DNA of 64,000 nucleotides from an uncultured Spirochaetales bacterium (GTDB lineage Bacteria; Spirochaetota; Spirochaetia; Sphaerochaetales; Sphaerochaetaceae), in assembly GCA_944392695.1 (NCBI GenBank), contig CALXXN010000002.1:124001-188000 (forward strand). The letters run 5' to 3'. Made by a program: the position numbers and the translations under genes. The notes below the pieces were generated by a model, which saw nothing but the letters and a program-made list of their open reading frames with translations, was not told the origin of the DNA and made no database searches. Shown piece after piece: positions 1 to 7,963 of the stretch. Position 1 is the stretch's first letter, and every line of letters begins with the position of its first letter.

Positions 1-1
1 C

Positions 2-733
2 TTCGACAAGGACGGGACCCTCTTCGATTACGGAGAGGTCTGGGGACCTGTGGTCAAGGACTGTGTCGACACGATCCTCATGACCTTCGACCTGAGGAAC
101 AAGGACAGGATCCGGCGGGAGATCTACCAGATAATCGGCGTGGATGACGAAGGAAGGGTCTATCAGGACGGATTCCTCTTCAACCATGACAAGCTGGTCA
201 GAATCGTCCTGAGGATCTTCCGCTTCTGTATAGTGAACAGGATCAGCCCTGTCGCCATGTACAGGACGATCACACGCATGCTCAACAGCCAGAACCTGAA
301 GGTGGTGCGCAAGATCCACAGCATGGACTTCAGCCGCCTCCAGGACCTCTTCGAGGAGCTCGACTCCCGTGGGATGGTGATTGGTGTCGTGACCAATGAC
401 ATCACAGCCAACACGAAGGCCATACTAGATGGCATGGGCATTTCCCGTCATGTCCGCTTCCTGCGCACCAAGGAATCAAACTGCAGGCGCAAGCCATCCA
501 ATGAATCAATCAAGCAGTTCTGCACGCTTTTCGGTCTCAAGAGCGAAGAGGTCGCCGTAGTGGGTGACTCTGTCGTCGACATGGAATACGCCAAAGCCGG
601 CAAGGTCGGCTATACAGTGGCCGTCCTGACCGGCTATGGCAATGGAGAAGTCCTCTCCCAATGGGCGGACGTCGTCTACGACAAGGTCGAGGACCTGGTG
701 GATGACAACGTCCTGCTACCACCACTCCTGTGA
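2..733 (+). CDS. HAD-superfamily phosphatase (partial, 5' end outside window)
   Basis: The reading frame is already open at base 2 and encodes the HAD motif I D-K-D-G-T-L, so the gene begins before the window; the GTG at 50 is internal. Motif II is the Thr of GVVTND, the motif III Lys lies in RRKPS, and motif IV is GDSVVDMEYAKAG. All four catalytic elements of a phosphoglycolate-phosphatase-like hydrolase are therefore present. The long insert between motifs I and II is a helical cap. The substrate cannot be told from sequence. The last 18 bp overlap the end of the convergent cysteine synthase gene. Confidence 0.85.
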   Translation, partial: FDKDGTLFDYGEVWGPVVKDCVDTILMTFDLRNKDRIRREIYQIIGVDDEGRVYQDGFLFNHDKLVRIVLRIFRFCIVNRISPVAMYRTITRMLNSQNLKVVRKIHSMDFSRLQDLFEELDSRGMVIGVVTNDITANTKAILDGMGISRHVRFLRTKESNCRRKPSNESIKQFCTLFGLKSEEVAVVGDSVVDMEYAKAGKVGYTVAVLTGYGNGEVLSQWADVVYDKVEDLVDDNVLLPPLL

Positions 734-1615
734 AAGGTAACGCTCTCCTGTATCAGGCAGCATCACCAGGATCCTGGCACCTTCCCCAGCGAGCTTCAGA
801 GCACCAGAAAGCGCCGCACCAGACGAGATCCCCACAAGCAGGGCCTCCTTGCGTGCCAGCTGGCGTGTCATGTCGATGGCCTCGTCCTCTGTGACCGTGA
901 CAACCTGGTCGACAAGTGCCGGGTCGTAGAGCCCTGGCACGAAGCCAGCTCCTATGCCCTGTATGCGGTGGCGGCCAGCACGTCCCTCAGAAAGCATCGG
1001 GGAGGCGGCGGGCTCGACTGCCACGATGCGCGTGGCAGGGCTTTCCACCCTGAGCCGCCTTGAAAGCCCCATGATCGTACCAGCGGAGCCGACGGAGGCG
1101 ACGACATGGGTGAGCGTGGAAGCGAAATCATCAAGGACCTCCTGGGCGGTCGTCATCTCATGGGCCCTGGCGTTGTCAGGGTTGGAGAACTGGTCAGGCA
1201 TCCAGGCCCCGGGAGTGCTTGCAACAAGCTCCCTGGCCTTCGCCACAGCGCCCTTCATGCCCTCACCCGCAGGTGTGAGCACCAGCTCCGCTCCAAGTAT
1301 GCCCATGAGCTTGCGCCTTTCAAGACTCATGCTTTCAGGCATGACGAGCACACAGCGGTAACCCCTCACGGCGGCCATGGCCGCGAGGGCGATCCCTGTG
1401 TTGCCACTGGTAGGTTCTACTATTGTGCCACCAGCGCTGAGGAGGCCCTTCTCCTCAGCCCCCTTGATCATGAAGAGGGCCGCACGGTCCTTCGCGGATC
1501 CAAGCGGATTTAAGCGCTCGGCCTTGACGAAGACCTCGGCACCATTGGTGGCGATATGGGACAGCCTGATCACAGGCGTCCGTCCTATGAGCTGTGTTAT
1601 ATCATTATAAATCAT
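716..1615 (-). CDS. cysK: Cysteine synthase (O-acetylserine sulfhydrylase)
   Basis: 299 residues of a fold-type II PLP enzyme that makes cysteine from O-acetylserine and sulfide in the cytoplasm. Lys42 in the GSAKDRA segment should carry PLP, PTSGNTGIALA is the substrate-binding loop, and the glycine-rich SVGSAGTIMG holds the phosphate. The length fits CysK/CysM. The PTSGNTG motif also occurs in cystathionine beta-synthases, but no CBS domains follow. The start lacks a good Shine-Dalgarno site; a second ATG four bases upstream is out of frame. No cysE lies beside it. It converges on and overlaps the HAD gene. Confidence 0.92.
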   Translation of the reverse strand: MIYNDITQLIGRTPVIRLSHIATNGAEVFVKAERLNPLGSAKDRAALFMIKGAEEKGLLSAGGTIVEPTSGNTGIALAAMAAVRGYRCVLVMPESMSLERRKLMGILGAELVLTPAGEGMKGAVAKARELVASTPGAWMPDQFSNPDNARAHEMTTAQEVLDDFASTLTHVVASVGSAGTIMGLSRRLRVESPATRIVAVEPAASPMLSEGRAGRHRIQGIGAGFVPGLYDPALVDQVVTVTEDEAIDMTRQLARKEALLVGISSGAALSGALKLAGEGARILVMLPDTGERYLSQEWW

Positions 1616-1639
1616 GCATGAAGCTTAGCAGGAAGCGGC

Positions 1640-1798
1640 CAGGCATGGAAGCTGTGCAGGGCTTGCAGAGATTTGTGAAGATGCGTATCCTAAGGATGTT
1701 GTTGGAAACACTTATCCAGCACCGTCCAGGGTTCCGGTTGATATGTAGGAGCCCGGTTTTAAGCGCATATCCCCGTCATGCAAGTGGCGGGGGTTTTT
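1640..1798 (+). ncRNA. Candidate structured leader or small RNA
   Basis: This roughly 160-base gene-free stretch ends in an intrinsic terminator 55 bases before the NusG-II gene. Visible nested complementarities are CTTGCA (1662-1667) with TGCAAG (1779-1784), enclosing ATGCGT (1681-1686) with GCGCAT (1763-1768), plus a small ATCC-TAA-GGAT hairpin at 1687-1697. TGCAAG is also the loop of the terminator, so the long-range pairing could compete with termination. It may be an attenuating leader or a free-standing RNA. I could not match it to a named riboswitch, 6S or SRP consensus. Confidence 0.3.
1771..1798 (+). terminator. Intrinsic terminator before the NusG-II/Gx operon
   Basis: An 8-bp stem CCCCGTCA/TGGCGGGG (one T-G wobble) with loop TGCAAG is followed by GTTTTT. 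No plus-strand protein gene ends just upstream, so it terminates either a small RNA or the leader of the downstream operon. Confidence 0.65.
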
Positions 1799-1852
1799 GT
1801 CTGCCACCACCTGCTTGCCCAAGCCCATCAACAAGTGGTTATCATTGATGAC

Positions 1853-2209
1853 ATGGGCAAGCCGAGCCACCTGGACATCATCATCCTGATCCTACTTGCC
1901 ATGCTCCTCGTACCACTGTGGGCCTCGCTTGATGTGGGCGGTGGCAGCATGGTCAGCATCCATGCGGATGGAGGTCAGTGGCTCTACCCACTGGACCAGG
2001 ACAGGACAGTCGAAGTCGAAGGTCCGCTTGGGGTGACGACGATCCAGATCGAGGATGGATCGGCACGTATCATCTCATCGCCCTGCCCCACACGATCGTG
2101 CATGAGGATGGAAGCCTCGATGAGCCCGGAGAGTCTTGTATGCCTTCCGAACAGGGTGAGCGTCAGCATCACAGGCGGCCCGGAGGACGTTGATGTCATT
2201 GTCTACTGA
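1853..2209 (+). CDS. NusG domain II-containing membrane-anchored protein
   Basis: 118 residues. One N-terminal transmembrane segment (about residues 8-24) is followed by a small beta domain with the pattern of NusG_II proteins: DGG..YPLDQD, GPLGVTTIQIEDG, SPCPTRSCM and VCLPNRVSVSITG, including the two cysteines of CPTRSC. The family is usually found beside Gx-type transporters and electron-transport or FMN-binding genes; its function is unproven. The ATG at 1853 places the membrane segment at the N terminus; no strong ribosome site is seen, and in-frame GTG 1835 is an alternative. The next gene starts inside its 3' end. Confidence 0.75.
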   Translation: MGKPSHLDIIILILLAMLLVPLWASLDVGGGSMVSIHADGGQWLYPLDQDRTVEVEGPLGVTTIQIEDGSARIISSPCPTRSCMRMEASMSPESLVCLPNRVSVSITGGPEDVDVIVY

Positions 2210-3230
2210 GGAGAGGGGCATCATCATACGGCTGGCATCGCTCTCGCTGTCGCTGTCAGTGCTGGAGTCAGGACTGCCACATGTCATACCCTTCCTGCGG
2301 CTTGGACTTGGGAACATCGCCCTGCTGTGGGGTCTTGGACGCTTGCCAGGGGCGCTCTTCATCCTGCTTTGCGCCCTGCGCTGGCTCTTGTCGGCCTTCA
2401 TGGCAGGCACCCTCTTGTCACCCTACGGGCTCGCAGGACTCGCAGGAAGCGCCGCCAGCTGCCTTGCCATGCTCCTTTTCCACCGCCTTGCAGGCAAGCG
2501 GCTTTCCTACTACTCGCTCTCCCCGCTTGGCAGCATGGCCTCAGGAGCGGCCCAGCTCCTGGTCTCAAGCCTTGTGCTCTCGACAAGCGTGATGGGGCTG
2601 CTGCCACTGATGCTCACCTTCAACCTTGCAAGTGGACTCGTGACAGGAATCATAGCCGCCAAGGCGGAAGCCCATCTCGTGCTTGACGCAGGAGATGCCA
2701 GTACGGAAGAAGGAGGCAGGTGGACAGGCCTCGCCCTCCTCCACATACCACTGATCATAATCACGGCCCTGGCGGACAAGCCCTGGGTCCTCCTGCTCCT
2801 CTTCCTGGCAGCGCTCATGTCATGCCACCTCGCAGGACGGCGCATAAGGCCAGGGCTCTATGCTGTGTCATTCATCAGCGTGGTCTTATTCAACCTGCTC
2901 TCCCCCTCAGGCAGGATCATCGCCTCCTTCATTACAGAAGGGGCCTTGATGGATGGCATCAGGAAGGGGCTGGTGCTGCTGTCACTGACAGCACTGTCCC
3001 AGAGCTTCGCCGCGAGCGGGCTACGTGCAGGAGGACTGCCAGGACAGGTGCTCACCGCCTATGGACGGCTCAACGCCGCACTCTTCCAGGAGGAAGGCAG
3101 CTTCAAGGAACGCCTCAGGCGCCTGATGTCTGGACAGGGGCAGGACAAAGGAGGCGGGGACAGGCCGGTGCGGACCATGCCGAGGGTCCTGGTCCTGACT
3201 GTGGCTGCCCTCATCGCCCTCATCGCATGA
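2193..3230 (+). CDS. Gx transporter family membrane protein (HepI-like)
   Basis: 345 residues, strongly hydrophobic, with about nine membrane segments. The N-terminal part matches the Gx transporter / heptaprenyl diphosphate synthase component I family: an ESGLPHVIPFLRLGLGN segment and LSPYGLAGLAGS. The annotation as a prenyl synthase subunit is historical; a transport role is more plausible. The start at ATG 2193 is chosen because GGAGG at 2182-2186 is correctly spaced for it and not for TTG 2190. It overlaps the NusG-II gene by 17 bp, so the two form one translationally coupled unit. A charged tail of about 60 residues precedes a last hydrophobic segment at the C terminus. Confidence 0.8.
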   Translation: MSLSTEERGIIIRLASLSLSLSVLESGLPHVIPFLRLGLGNIALLWGLGRLPGALFILLCALRWLLSAFMAGTLLSPYGLAGLAGSAASCLAMLLFHRLAGKRLSYYSLSPLGSMASGAAQLLVSSLVLSTSVMGLLPLMLTFNLASGLVTGIIAAKAEAHLVLDAGDASTEEGGRWTGLALLHIPLIIITALADKPWVLLLLFLAALMSCHLAGRRIRPGLYAVSFISVVLFNLLSPSGRIIASFITEGALMDGIRKGLVLLSLTALSQSFAASGLRAGGLPGQVLTAYGRLNAALFQEEGSFKERLRRLMSGQGQDKGGGDRPVRTMPRVLVLTVAALIALIA

Positions 3231-3362
3231 TGTTCCAGCAAACGGGTGAATTTCACGTGAAGGAGAACAGGCAGAAGATTATAGCGTCAACATGTGTGAA
3301 TCCAAGACATCATATACCCTGATTCCTTGTATTGATGTTCCAATGTTCACATCAAACACAAA

Positions 3363-3374
3363 TGAATCGATTCA
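3363..3374. promoter_or_regulatory. 12-bp palindrome upstream of adhE
   Basis: TGAATCGATTCA is a perfect dyad about 65 bp upstream of the adhE -35 box in an A/T-rich 285-bp gene-free region. The region also holds TTCACGTGAA (3252-3261) and two direct TTCAC(A/T)TCAAA repeats near 3345 and 3387. It is a candidate operator; the protein that binds it is unknown. Confidence 0.35.
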
Positions 3375-3439
3375 ACACGCCGACATTCACTTCAAAAGCT
3401 CTCTTATTTCTTCCATTTCCGGATCTTACAACCTGCCAC

Positions 3440-3469
3440 TTGACGCTTTTCACTTCCACTTACGATAAT
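3440..3469 (+). promoter_or_regulatory. adhE promoter
   Basis: TTGACG, an 18-base spacer and GATAAT form a good sigma-70 type promoter about 45 bp before the adhE start codon. The predicted transcript begins near 3476, leaving a short leader with AAGGAG (3503-3508) seven bases before the ATG. Confidence 0.7.
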
Positions 3470-3515
3470 CCTCAATGCAAGTAGAAGAAAAAAACTTCCA
3501 ATAAGGAGAAAGACA

Positions 3516-6185
3516 ATGGCAAGTGCAAGTGTGAACATCGATTCGTTCCCCGGGCAGAAAGAGCTCCAGGAACTCATCGAACGCGTCAAGCGCGCCCAGG
3601 TCATCTACTCCTCCTTCAGCCAGGAGCAGGTGGATGCGATTTTCCGCGAGGCGGCCATCGCTGCGAACAACGCACGTATCAGCCTTGCCCAGGACGCTGT
3701 CCAGGAGACAGGAATGGGCATTGTTGAGGACAAGGTCATCAAGAACCATTTCGCAGCTGAGTACATCTTCCATAAGTACAAGGATGACAAGACCTGTGGT
3801 GTCATCGAGTCCGATGATGGTTTTGGCATTGAGAAGATTGCAGAGCCCAAGGGCGTCATCTGCGGCATCATCCCCACCACCAACCCGACATCAACAGCCA
3901 TCTTCAAGAGCCTGATCGCCCTCAAGACACGCAATGCGATCATCTTCAGCCCCCACCCGAGGGCAAAGAAGTGCACCTGTGACGCCGCACGCATCGTCCG
4001 TGACGCCGCCATCAAGGCAGGCGCCCCTGAGGACATCATCGCCTGGATCGATGAGCCGACGATGGAGAAGACGGACTTCTTGATGAAGCACCCACTGGTC
4101 AACCTGATCCTGGCCACCGGCGGTCCTGGCATGGTCAAGAGCGCCTACTCCTCTGGCAAGCCCGCCATCGGTGTCGGAGCCGGCAACACACCTGCCCTGA
4201 TCGACAAGAGCGCAGACATCAAGATGGCCGTCTCCTCGATCCTCATGTCCAAGACCTTCGACAATGGTGTCGTATGTGCCTCCGAGCAGGCCGTCATTGT
4301 CCACAAGGACATCTACGATGCTGTCAAGAAAGAGTTCAAGGCCCGTGGCGCCCACTTCCTGACCAAGGATGAGATGGCCAAGATGGAGCCTGTCATCCTC
4401 GATCCAGCCCGTGGCACGGCCAGCCCGAAGATCGTCGGCCAGCCCGCTTGGAAGATTGCCGAGATCGCTGGATTCGAAGTCCCCAAGACCACCAAGGTCC
4501 TTATCGGAGAGGTCACCAAGGTCGCTGCCGAGGAGGCCTTCGCCCATGAGAAGCTCTCCCCTGTCCTGGCCATGTACAAGTGTGGCAACTTCGGAGAGGG
4601 TGCTGACATGGCGGCCCGCCTGATCGCCCTCGGTGGTTTCGGCCACACCTCCGTCCTCTACATCGACGAGAAGGAGAAGGACAAGGTCGATGCCTATGGC
4701 CGCGCTGTCAAGACAAGCAGGATCCTGATCAACATGCCAGCCAGCCAGGGCGCCATCGGTGACATCTACAACTTCCGCCTCGAGCCCAGCCTGACGCTCG
4801 GTTGCGGTAGCTGGGGCAACAACTCCATTTCCGAGAACGTCGGCCCCAAGCACCTGTTGAACATCAAGACGCTGGCCAAGAGGAGGGATAACATGCTGTG
4901 GTTCCGTCTGCCGCCCAAGGTGTATTTCAAGTACGGCTGCCTGCCTGTCGCACTGCAGGAGCTCGAGAACAAGAAGAGGGCCTTCATCGTCACAGACAGC
5001 TTCCTCTTCAACAGCGGCATGATCGACCGCATCACAGACCAGCTTGACAGCATGGGTGTCGAGACCGAGGTCTTCCACCAGGTCAAGCCGGATCCGACCC
5101 TTGGCACGATCAACACCGCCATGCAGCTGGTCAACGCCTACAATCCTGATGTCATCATCGCAGTCGGTGGTGGCAGCCCGATGGATGCCGCGAAGATCAT
5201 CTGGCTGCTCTATGAGCACCCGGAAGTCTCCTTCGAAGGCCTGGCCCTCCGCTTCATGGATATCCGCAAGAGGATCTACAACTTCCCCAACATGGGCAAG
5301 AAGGCAGAGCTCGTCTGCATCCCGACCACCTCTGGTACTGGTAGTGAGGTCACTCCCTTCGCCATCATCACAGATGAGAAGACCGGCATGAAGTGGGCGA
5401 TCGCGGACTACGCACTGACCCCGAGCATGGCCATCGTCGACAGCGAACTCGCCATCGGCCAGCCCAAGGGCCTGACAGCCAGCTGTGGTATCGACGTCCT
5501 GACCCACGCCCTCGAGGCCCTGGTCTCCTCGATGTCGACCGACTACACGAACGGACTCGCCCTCGAGGCCACGAGGCTGATCTTCAAGTACCTGCCCCAG
5601 GCCTATGCTGATGGCACGAACGTCAAGGCCCGTGAGAAAGTCCACAACGCCTCCACAATGGCTGGCATGGCCTTCTCCAACGCCTTCCTCGGCGTGTGCC
5701 ACTCCATGGCCCACAAGCTCGGCGCTCAGTTCCATGTCCCACATGGCATGGCCAACGCCCTGCTGCTGACCAACGTCATCCGCTTCAACCGCAATGACAA
5801 CCCGACCAAGCAGGCTGCCTTCCCGCAGTACGAGTACCCCTCTGTCACCAGCCGCTATGCACGTGCTGCCGACTACGTGGCCATGAACTGCAACGACACG
5901 CCTAATGGCAACTACATTGTCATCAAGCCTGGCATGACGATGGAGCAGAAGGTCGACGCCCTGATCGATGGTGTCGAGAAGCTGAAGAAGGAACTCGGAG
6001 TGCCCTCCTCCATCCAGGAGTGGGGTGTCAGCGAGGCTGACTTCCTGGCTGTTGTCGATGAGCTTTCAGTCAAGGCCTTCGATGACCAGTGCACGGGTTC
6101 CAACCCACGCTATCCGCTGATCAGCCAGATCAAGCAGCTCTACCTCGATTCCTTCTATGGCCGCCCATGGACGGAAGAGGCCTGA
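3516..6185 (+). CDS. adhE: Bifunctional acetaldehyde-CoA/alcohol dehydrogenase
   Basis: 889 residues, the usual AdhE length. Residues 1 to about 440 are a CoA-acylating aldehyde dehydrogenase: catalytic Cys254 lies in FDNGVVCASEQ and the NAD-binding GVGAGNTPALID precedes it. Residues from about 455 form an iron-dependent alcohol dehydrogenase with GGGSPMDAAKI, TTSGTGSEVTPFA, and the metal histidines in DVLTHALEA and in HSMAHKLGAQFHVPHG. It reduces acetyl-CoA to ethanol through acetaldehyde and re-oxidises two NADH, a main redox outlet in sugar fermentation; the family forms helical filaments. It is monocistronic with its own promoter and terminator, and its even codon usage suggests high expression. 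Confidence 0.97.
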   Translation: MASASVNIDSFPGQKELQELIERVKRAQVIYSSFSQEQVDAIFREAAIAANNARISLAQDAVQETGMGIVEDKVIKNHFAAEYIFHKYKDDKTCGVIESDDGFGIEKIAEPKGVICGIIPTTNPTSTAIFKSLIALKTRNAIIFSPHPRAKKCTCDAARIVRDAAIKAGAPEDIIAWIDEPTMEKTDFLMKHPLVNLILATGGPGMVKSAYSSGKPAIGVGAGNTPALIDKSADIKMAVSSILMSKTFDNGVVCASEQAVIVHKDIYDAVKKEFKARGAHFLTKDEMAKMEPVILDPARGTASPKIVGQPAWKIAEIAGFEVPKTTKVLIGEVTKVAAEEAFAHEKLSPVLAMYKCGNFGEGADMAARLIALGGFGHTSVLYIDEKEKDKVDAYGRAVKTSRILINMPASQGAIGDIYNFRLEPSLTLGCGSWGNNSISENVGPKHLLNIKTLAKRRDNMLWFRLPPKVYFKYGCLPVALQELENKKRAFIVTDSFLFNSGMIDRITDQLDSMGVETEVFHQVKPDPTLGTINTAMQLVNAYNPDVIIAVGGGSPMDAAKIIWLLYEHPEVSFEGLALRFMDIRKRIYNFPNMGKKAELVCIPTTSGTGSEVTPFAIITDEKTGMKWAIADYALTPSMAIVDSELAIGQPKGLTASCGIDVLTHALEALVSSMSTDYTNGLALEATRLIFKYLPQAYADGTNVKAREKVHNASTMAGMAFSNAFLGVCHSMAHKLGAQFHVPHGMANALLLTNVIRFNRNDNPTKQAAFPQYEYPSVTSRYARAADYVAMNCNDTPNGNYIVIKPGMTMEQKVDALIDGVEKLKKELGVPSSIQEWGVSEADFLAVVDELSVKAFDDQCTGSNPRYPLISQIKQLYLDSFYGRPWTEEA

Positions 6186-6244
6186 GCCGTCAAAAGACAG
6201 GGGCTGCCTCATGACACGTGAGTGAAGCAGCCCAGCCATCCAAC

Positions 6245-6279
6245 ACAGGACCGGCACAAGATGCCGGTCCTGTCTTTTT
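6245..6279 (+). terminator. adhE terminator
   Basis: A 12-bp perfect stem (ACAGGACCGGCA and its complement) with a 5-base loop is followed by a run of five T. Confidence 0.93.
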
Positions 6280-6443
6280 CAACATAGTAAACGACCTGCC
6301 GTCAGGCTGCCTCACCATGACATGGCAGGGTGAATGGAACACTGGTTCAAAATCAATCAAGACATACAAAAATAGTTCATGTCATCAAGTATTCTATTAC
6401 AATTTAACGACTTATTCGATTTCAAAATTTCTAAAACTTTTTG

Positions 6444-6472
6444 TTGACCGGTTTAGAAAACCGATTTAGCAT
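6444..6472 (+). promoter_or_regulatory. Promoter and probable LacI operator of the maltodextrin operon
   Basis: TTGACC (6444-6449), 17 bases and TAGCAT (6467-6472) form the promoter. Between the boxes lies CGGTTT-AGA-AAACCG (6449-6463), a perfect 6-bp inverted repeat with a 3-base centre; ACCG(G/A)TTTAG also occurs as two direct copies 13 bp apart. A LacI-family gene sits in the same operon, so repression by blocking RNA polymerase is the natural reading. The rest of the gene-free stretch 6280-6440 is A/T-rich with nothing recognisable. Confidence 0.6.
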
Positions 6473-6532
6473 ATTCACAGGGAGTAAGGAGACTTGCTCC
6501 TTTCCAATGCTTCCAACAAAAGGAGAAATAAC

Positions 6533-7870
6533 ATGAGAAAAGCATTGACAGTCCTGCTCATCGCACTCGTGGCCATTTCAAGCGTCTTCGCCAATGGCGC
6601 CAGCGAAAGCAGCGGTCGCACTGAGATCTACTTCCTGAACTTCAAGCCAGAGATCGCAGACGTCTACACCAATGTCGTCAAACCTGCATTCGAGGCTGCC
6701 TATCCCCAGTACGAGCTGAAGGTCGTCACAGCGGCTTCCAACCAGTACCAGAGCACCCTGCGCAGCGAGCTGGCAAAGAGCGAGCCACCTGTGATCTTCC
6801 AGGTCAACGGACCTGTCGGCATCGCAGAGAACGCCACCACGGTCGCCCCACTCCAGGACACCGACTTCTACAACCTGCTGGCTGACAAGGGCATGGCCCT
6901 CTCCCTCGATGGCAATGTCGTCGCAGTCCCATATGCGGTTGAAGGTTATGGCATCATCTACAACGACGCCATCATGCGCAAGTACTTCGCCCTTCCTGAC
7001 AAGGCGGTCGACATCAACAGCGCTGAGGAGATCAACAACTTCGAGACCCTCAAGGCCGTTGTCGAAGACATGACGGCACACCTCGACGAGCTTGGCATCC
7101 AGGGCGTCTTCGCCGCCACCAGCTTCATGCCAGGCAGCGAGTGGAGGTGGACGACACACCTTGTGAACCCCGCCCTCCAGGCTGAGTTCACCGACCTCGC
7201 CACCACACAGGCGGCAGCCACATTCGACTTCACCTACAGTGAGAACTTCCAGAAGCTCTTCGACCTCTACCTCGACAACTCAATCGCCCCACGCGGCATG
7301 GTTGGTTCCTACGGTGATGGTGACAGCATGTCACAGTTCGCCCTTGGACAGGTCGCCATGGTCCAGAACGGCAACTGGGCAGCCGCCCAGATCCTTGGCA
7401 CCGCTGGCAACACCGTTGCTGATGACGACATCAAGTTCCTGCCCCTGTACATGGACATCGAAGGTGAGGAATCAAAGGGTATCAACATTGGTACTGAGAA
7501 CTACCTCGCATTCAACAAGAACGCATCTCCAGAGGCCATTGAAGGTGCCGATGTCTTCCTGACCTGGCTCTACAGCAGCGATGAAGGCAAGCAGATCGTC
7601 ACCAACGACCTCATGTTCATCACCCCCTTCGCCAGCTTCTCCAGCGACGAGGTCCCAGATGACCCACTGGCCCGCCAGGTCAACATCTGGATGAACAAGG
7701 AAGGCGTAACATCCATCCCATGGGTCTTCAACGGCATCCCATCCGAGCAGTGGAAGGCTGACTTCGCCCAGGCCATGCTCGAGTACATCAACGGCCGCTA
7801 CACCTGGGACCAGGTGACAGCTACCGCACAGGACGCATGGGCCCGCGAGGCCTCACTCACCGGCAGGTGA
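6533..7870 (+). CDS. ABC transporter sugar-binding protein (family 1)
   Basis: 445 residues. The signal peptide MRKALTVLLIALVAISS followed by VFANGASES is typical of spirochaete solute-binding proteins; there is no lipobox cysteine, so it is probably periplasmic. The mature part has the family 1 extracellular sugar-binding layout (maltose-binding type), with GYGIIYNDAIMRKYF and MVQNGNWAAAQILG segments. The start at 6533 is set by AAAGGAG at 6518-6524. It heads the operon with two permeases, a LacI regulator and malQ, which points to maltodextrins or other alpha-glucans; the exact ligand is inferred from context only. Confidence 0.9.
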   Translation: MRKALTVLLIALVAISSVFANGASESSGRTEIYFLNFKPEIADVYTNVVKPAFEAAYPQYELKVVTAASNQYQSTLRSELAKSEPPVIFQVNGPVGIAENATTVAPLQDTDFYNLLADKGMALSLDGNVVAVPYAVEGYGIIYNDAIMRKYFALPDKAVDINSAEEINNFETLKAVVEDMTAHLDELGIQGVFAATSFMPGSEWRWTTHLVNPALQAEFTDLATTQAAATFDFTYSENFQKLFDLYLDNSIAPRGMVGSYGDGDSMSQFALGQVAMVQNGNWAAAQILGTAGNTVADDDIKFLPLYMDIEGEESKGINIGTENYLAFNKNASPEAIEGADVFLTWLYSSDEGKQIVTNDLMFITPFASFSSDEVPDDPLARQVNIWMNKEGVTSIPWVFNGIPSEQWKADFAQAMLEYINGRYTWDQVTATAQDAWAREASLTGR

Positions 7871-7904
7871 GGACATAGCCCGGCCTGAGCCTGGCTGAGA
7901 ACGG

Positions 7905-7942
7905 GGCCGCCATCTCAAGGATCTTGGAATGGCGGCCTTTTT
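7905..7942 (+). terminator. Intercistronic hairpin between binding protein and permease genes
   Basis: A perfect 9-bp stem GGCCGCCAT/ATGGCGGCC with a 15-base loop is followed by TTTTT, only 22 bases before the permease start. Partial termination here would give more binding protein than permease. Confidence 0.8.
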
Positions 7943-7963
7943 CCAAACAACGGGAACAAAACA

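Noticed and set aside
1640-1680. Signal recognition particle RNA core (CCAGG ... GGAAG)
   Set aside because: The asymmetric loop partner AGCAG and the tetraloop stem do not fit; only a short resemblance.
1640-1798. 6S RNA
   Set aside because: The two nested stems and a bubble are suggestive, but no conserved sequence could be matched and the terminator reuses one arm. Kept only as an unnamed candidate.
3891-5744. 617-codon open frame on the minus strand inside adhE
   Set aside because: It is antisense to a fully conserved AdhE and its composition (rich in G, D, V, L) is that of a mirrored high-GC gene.
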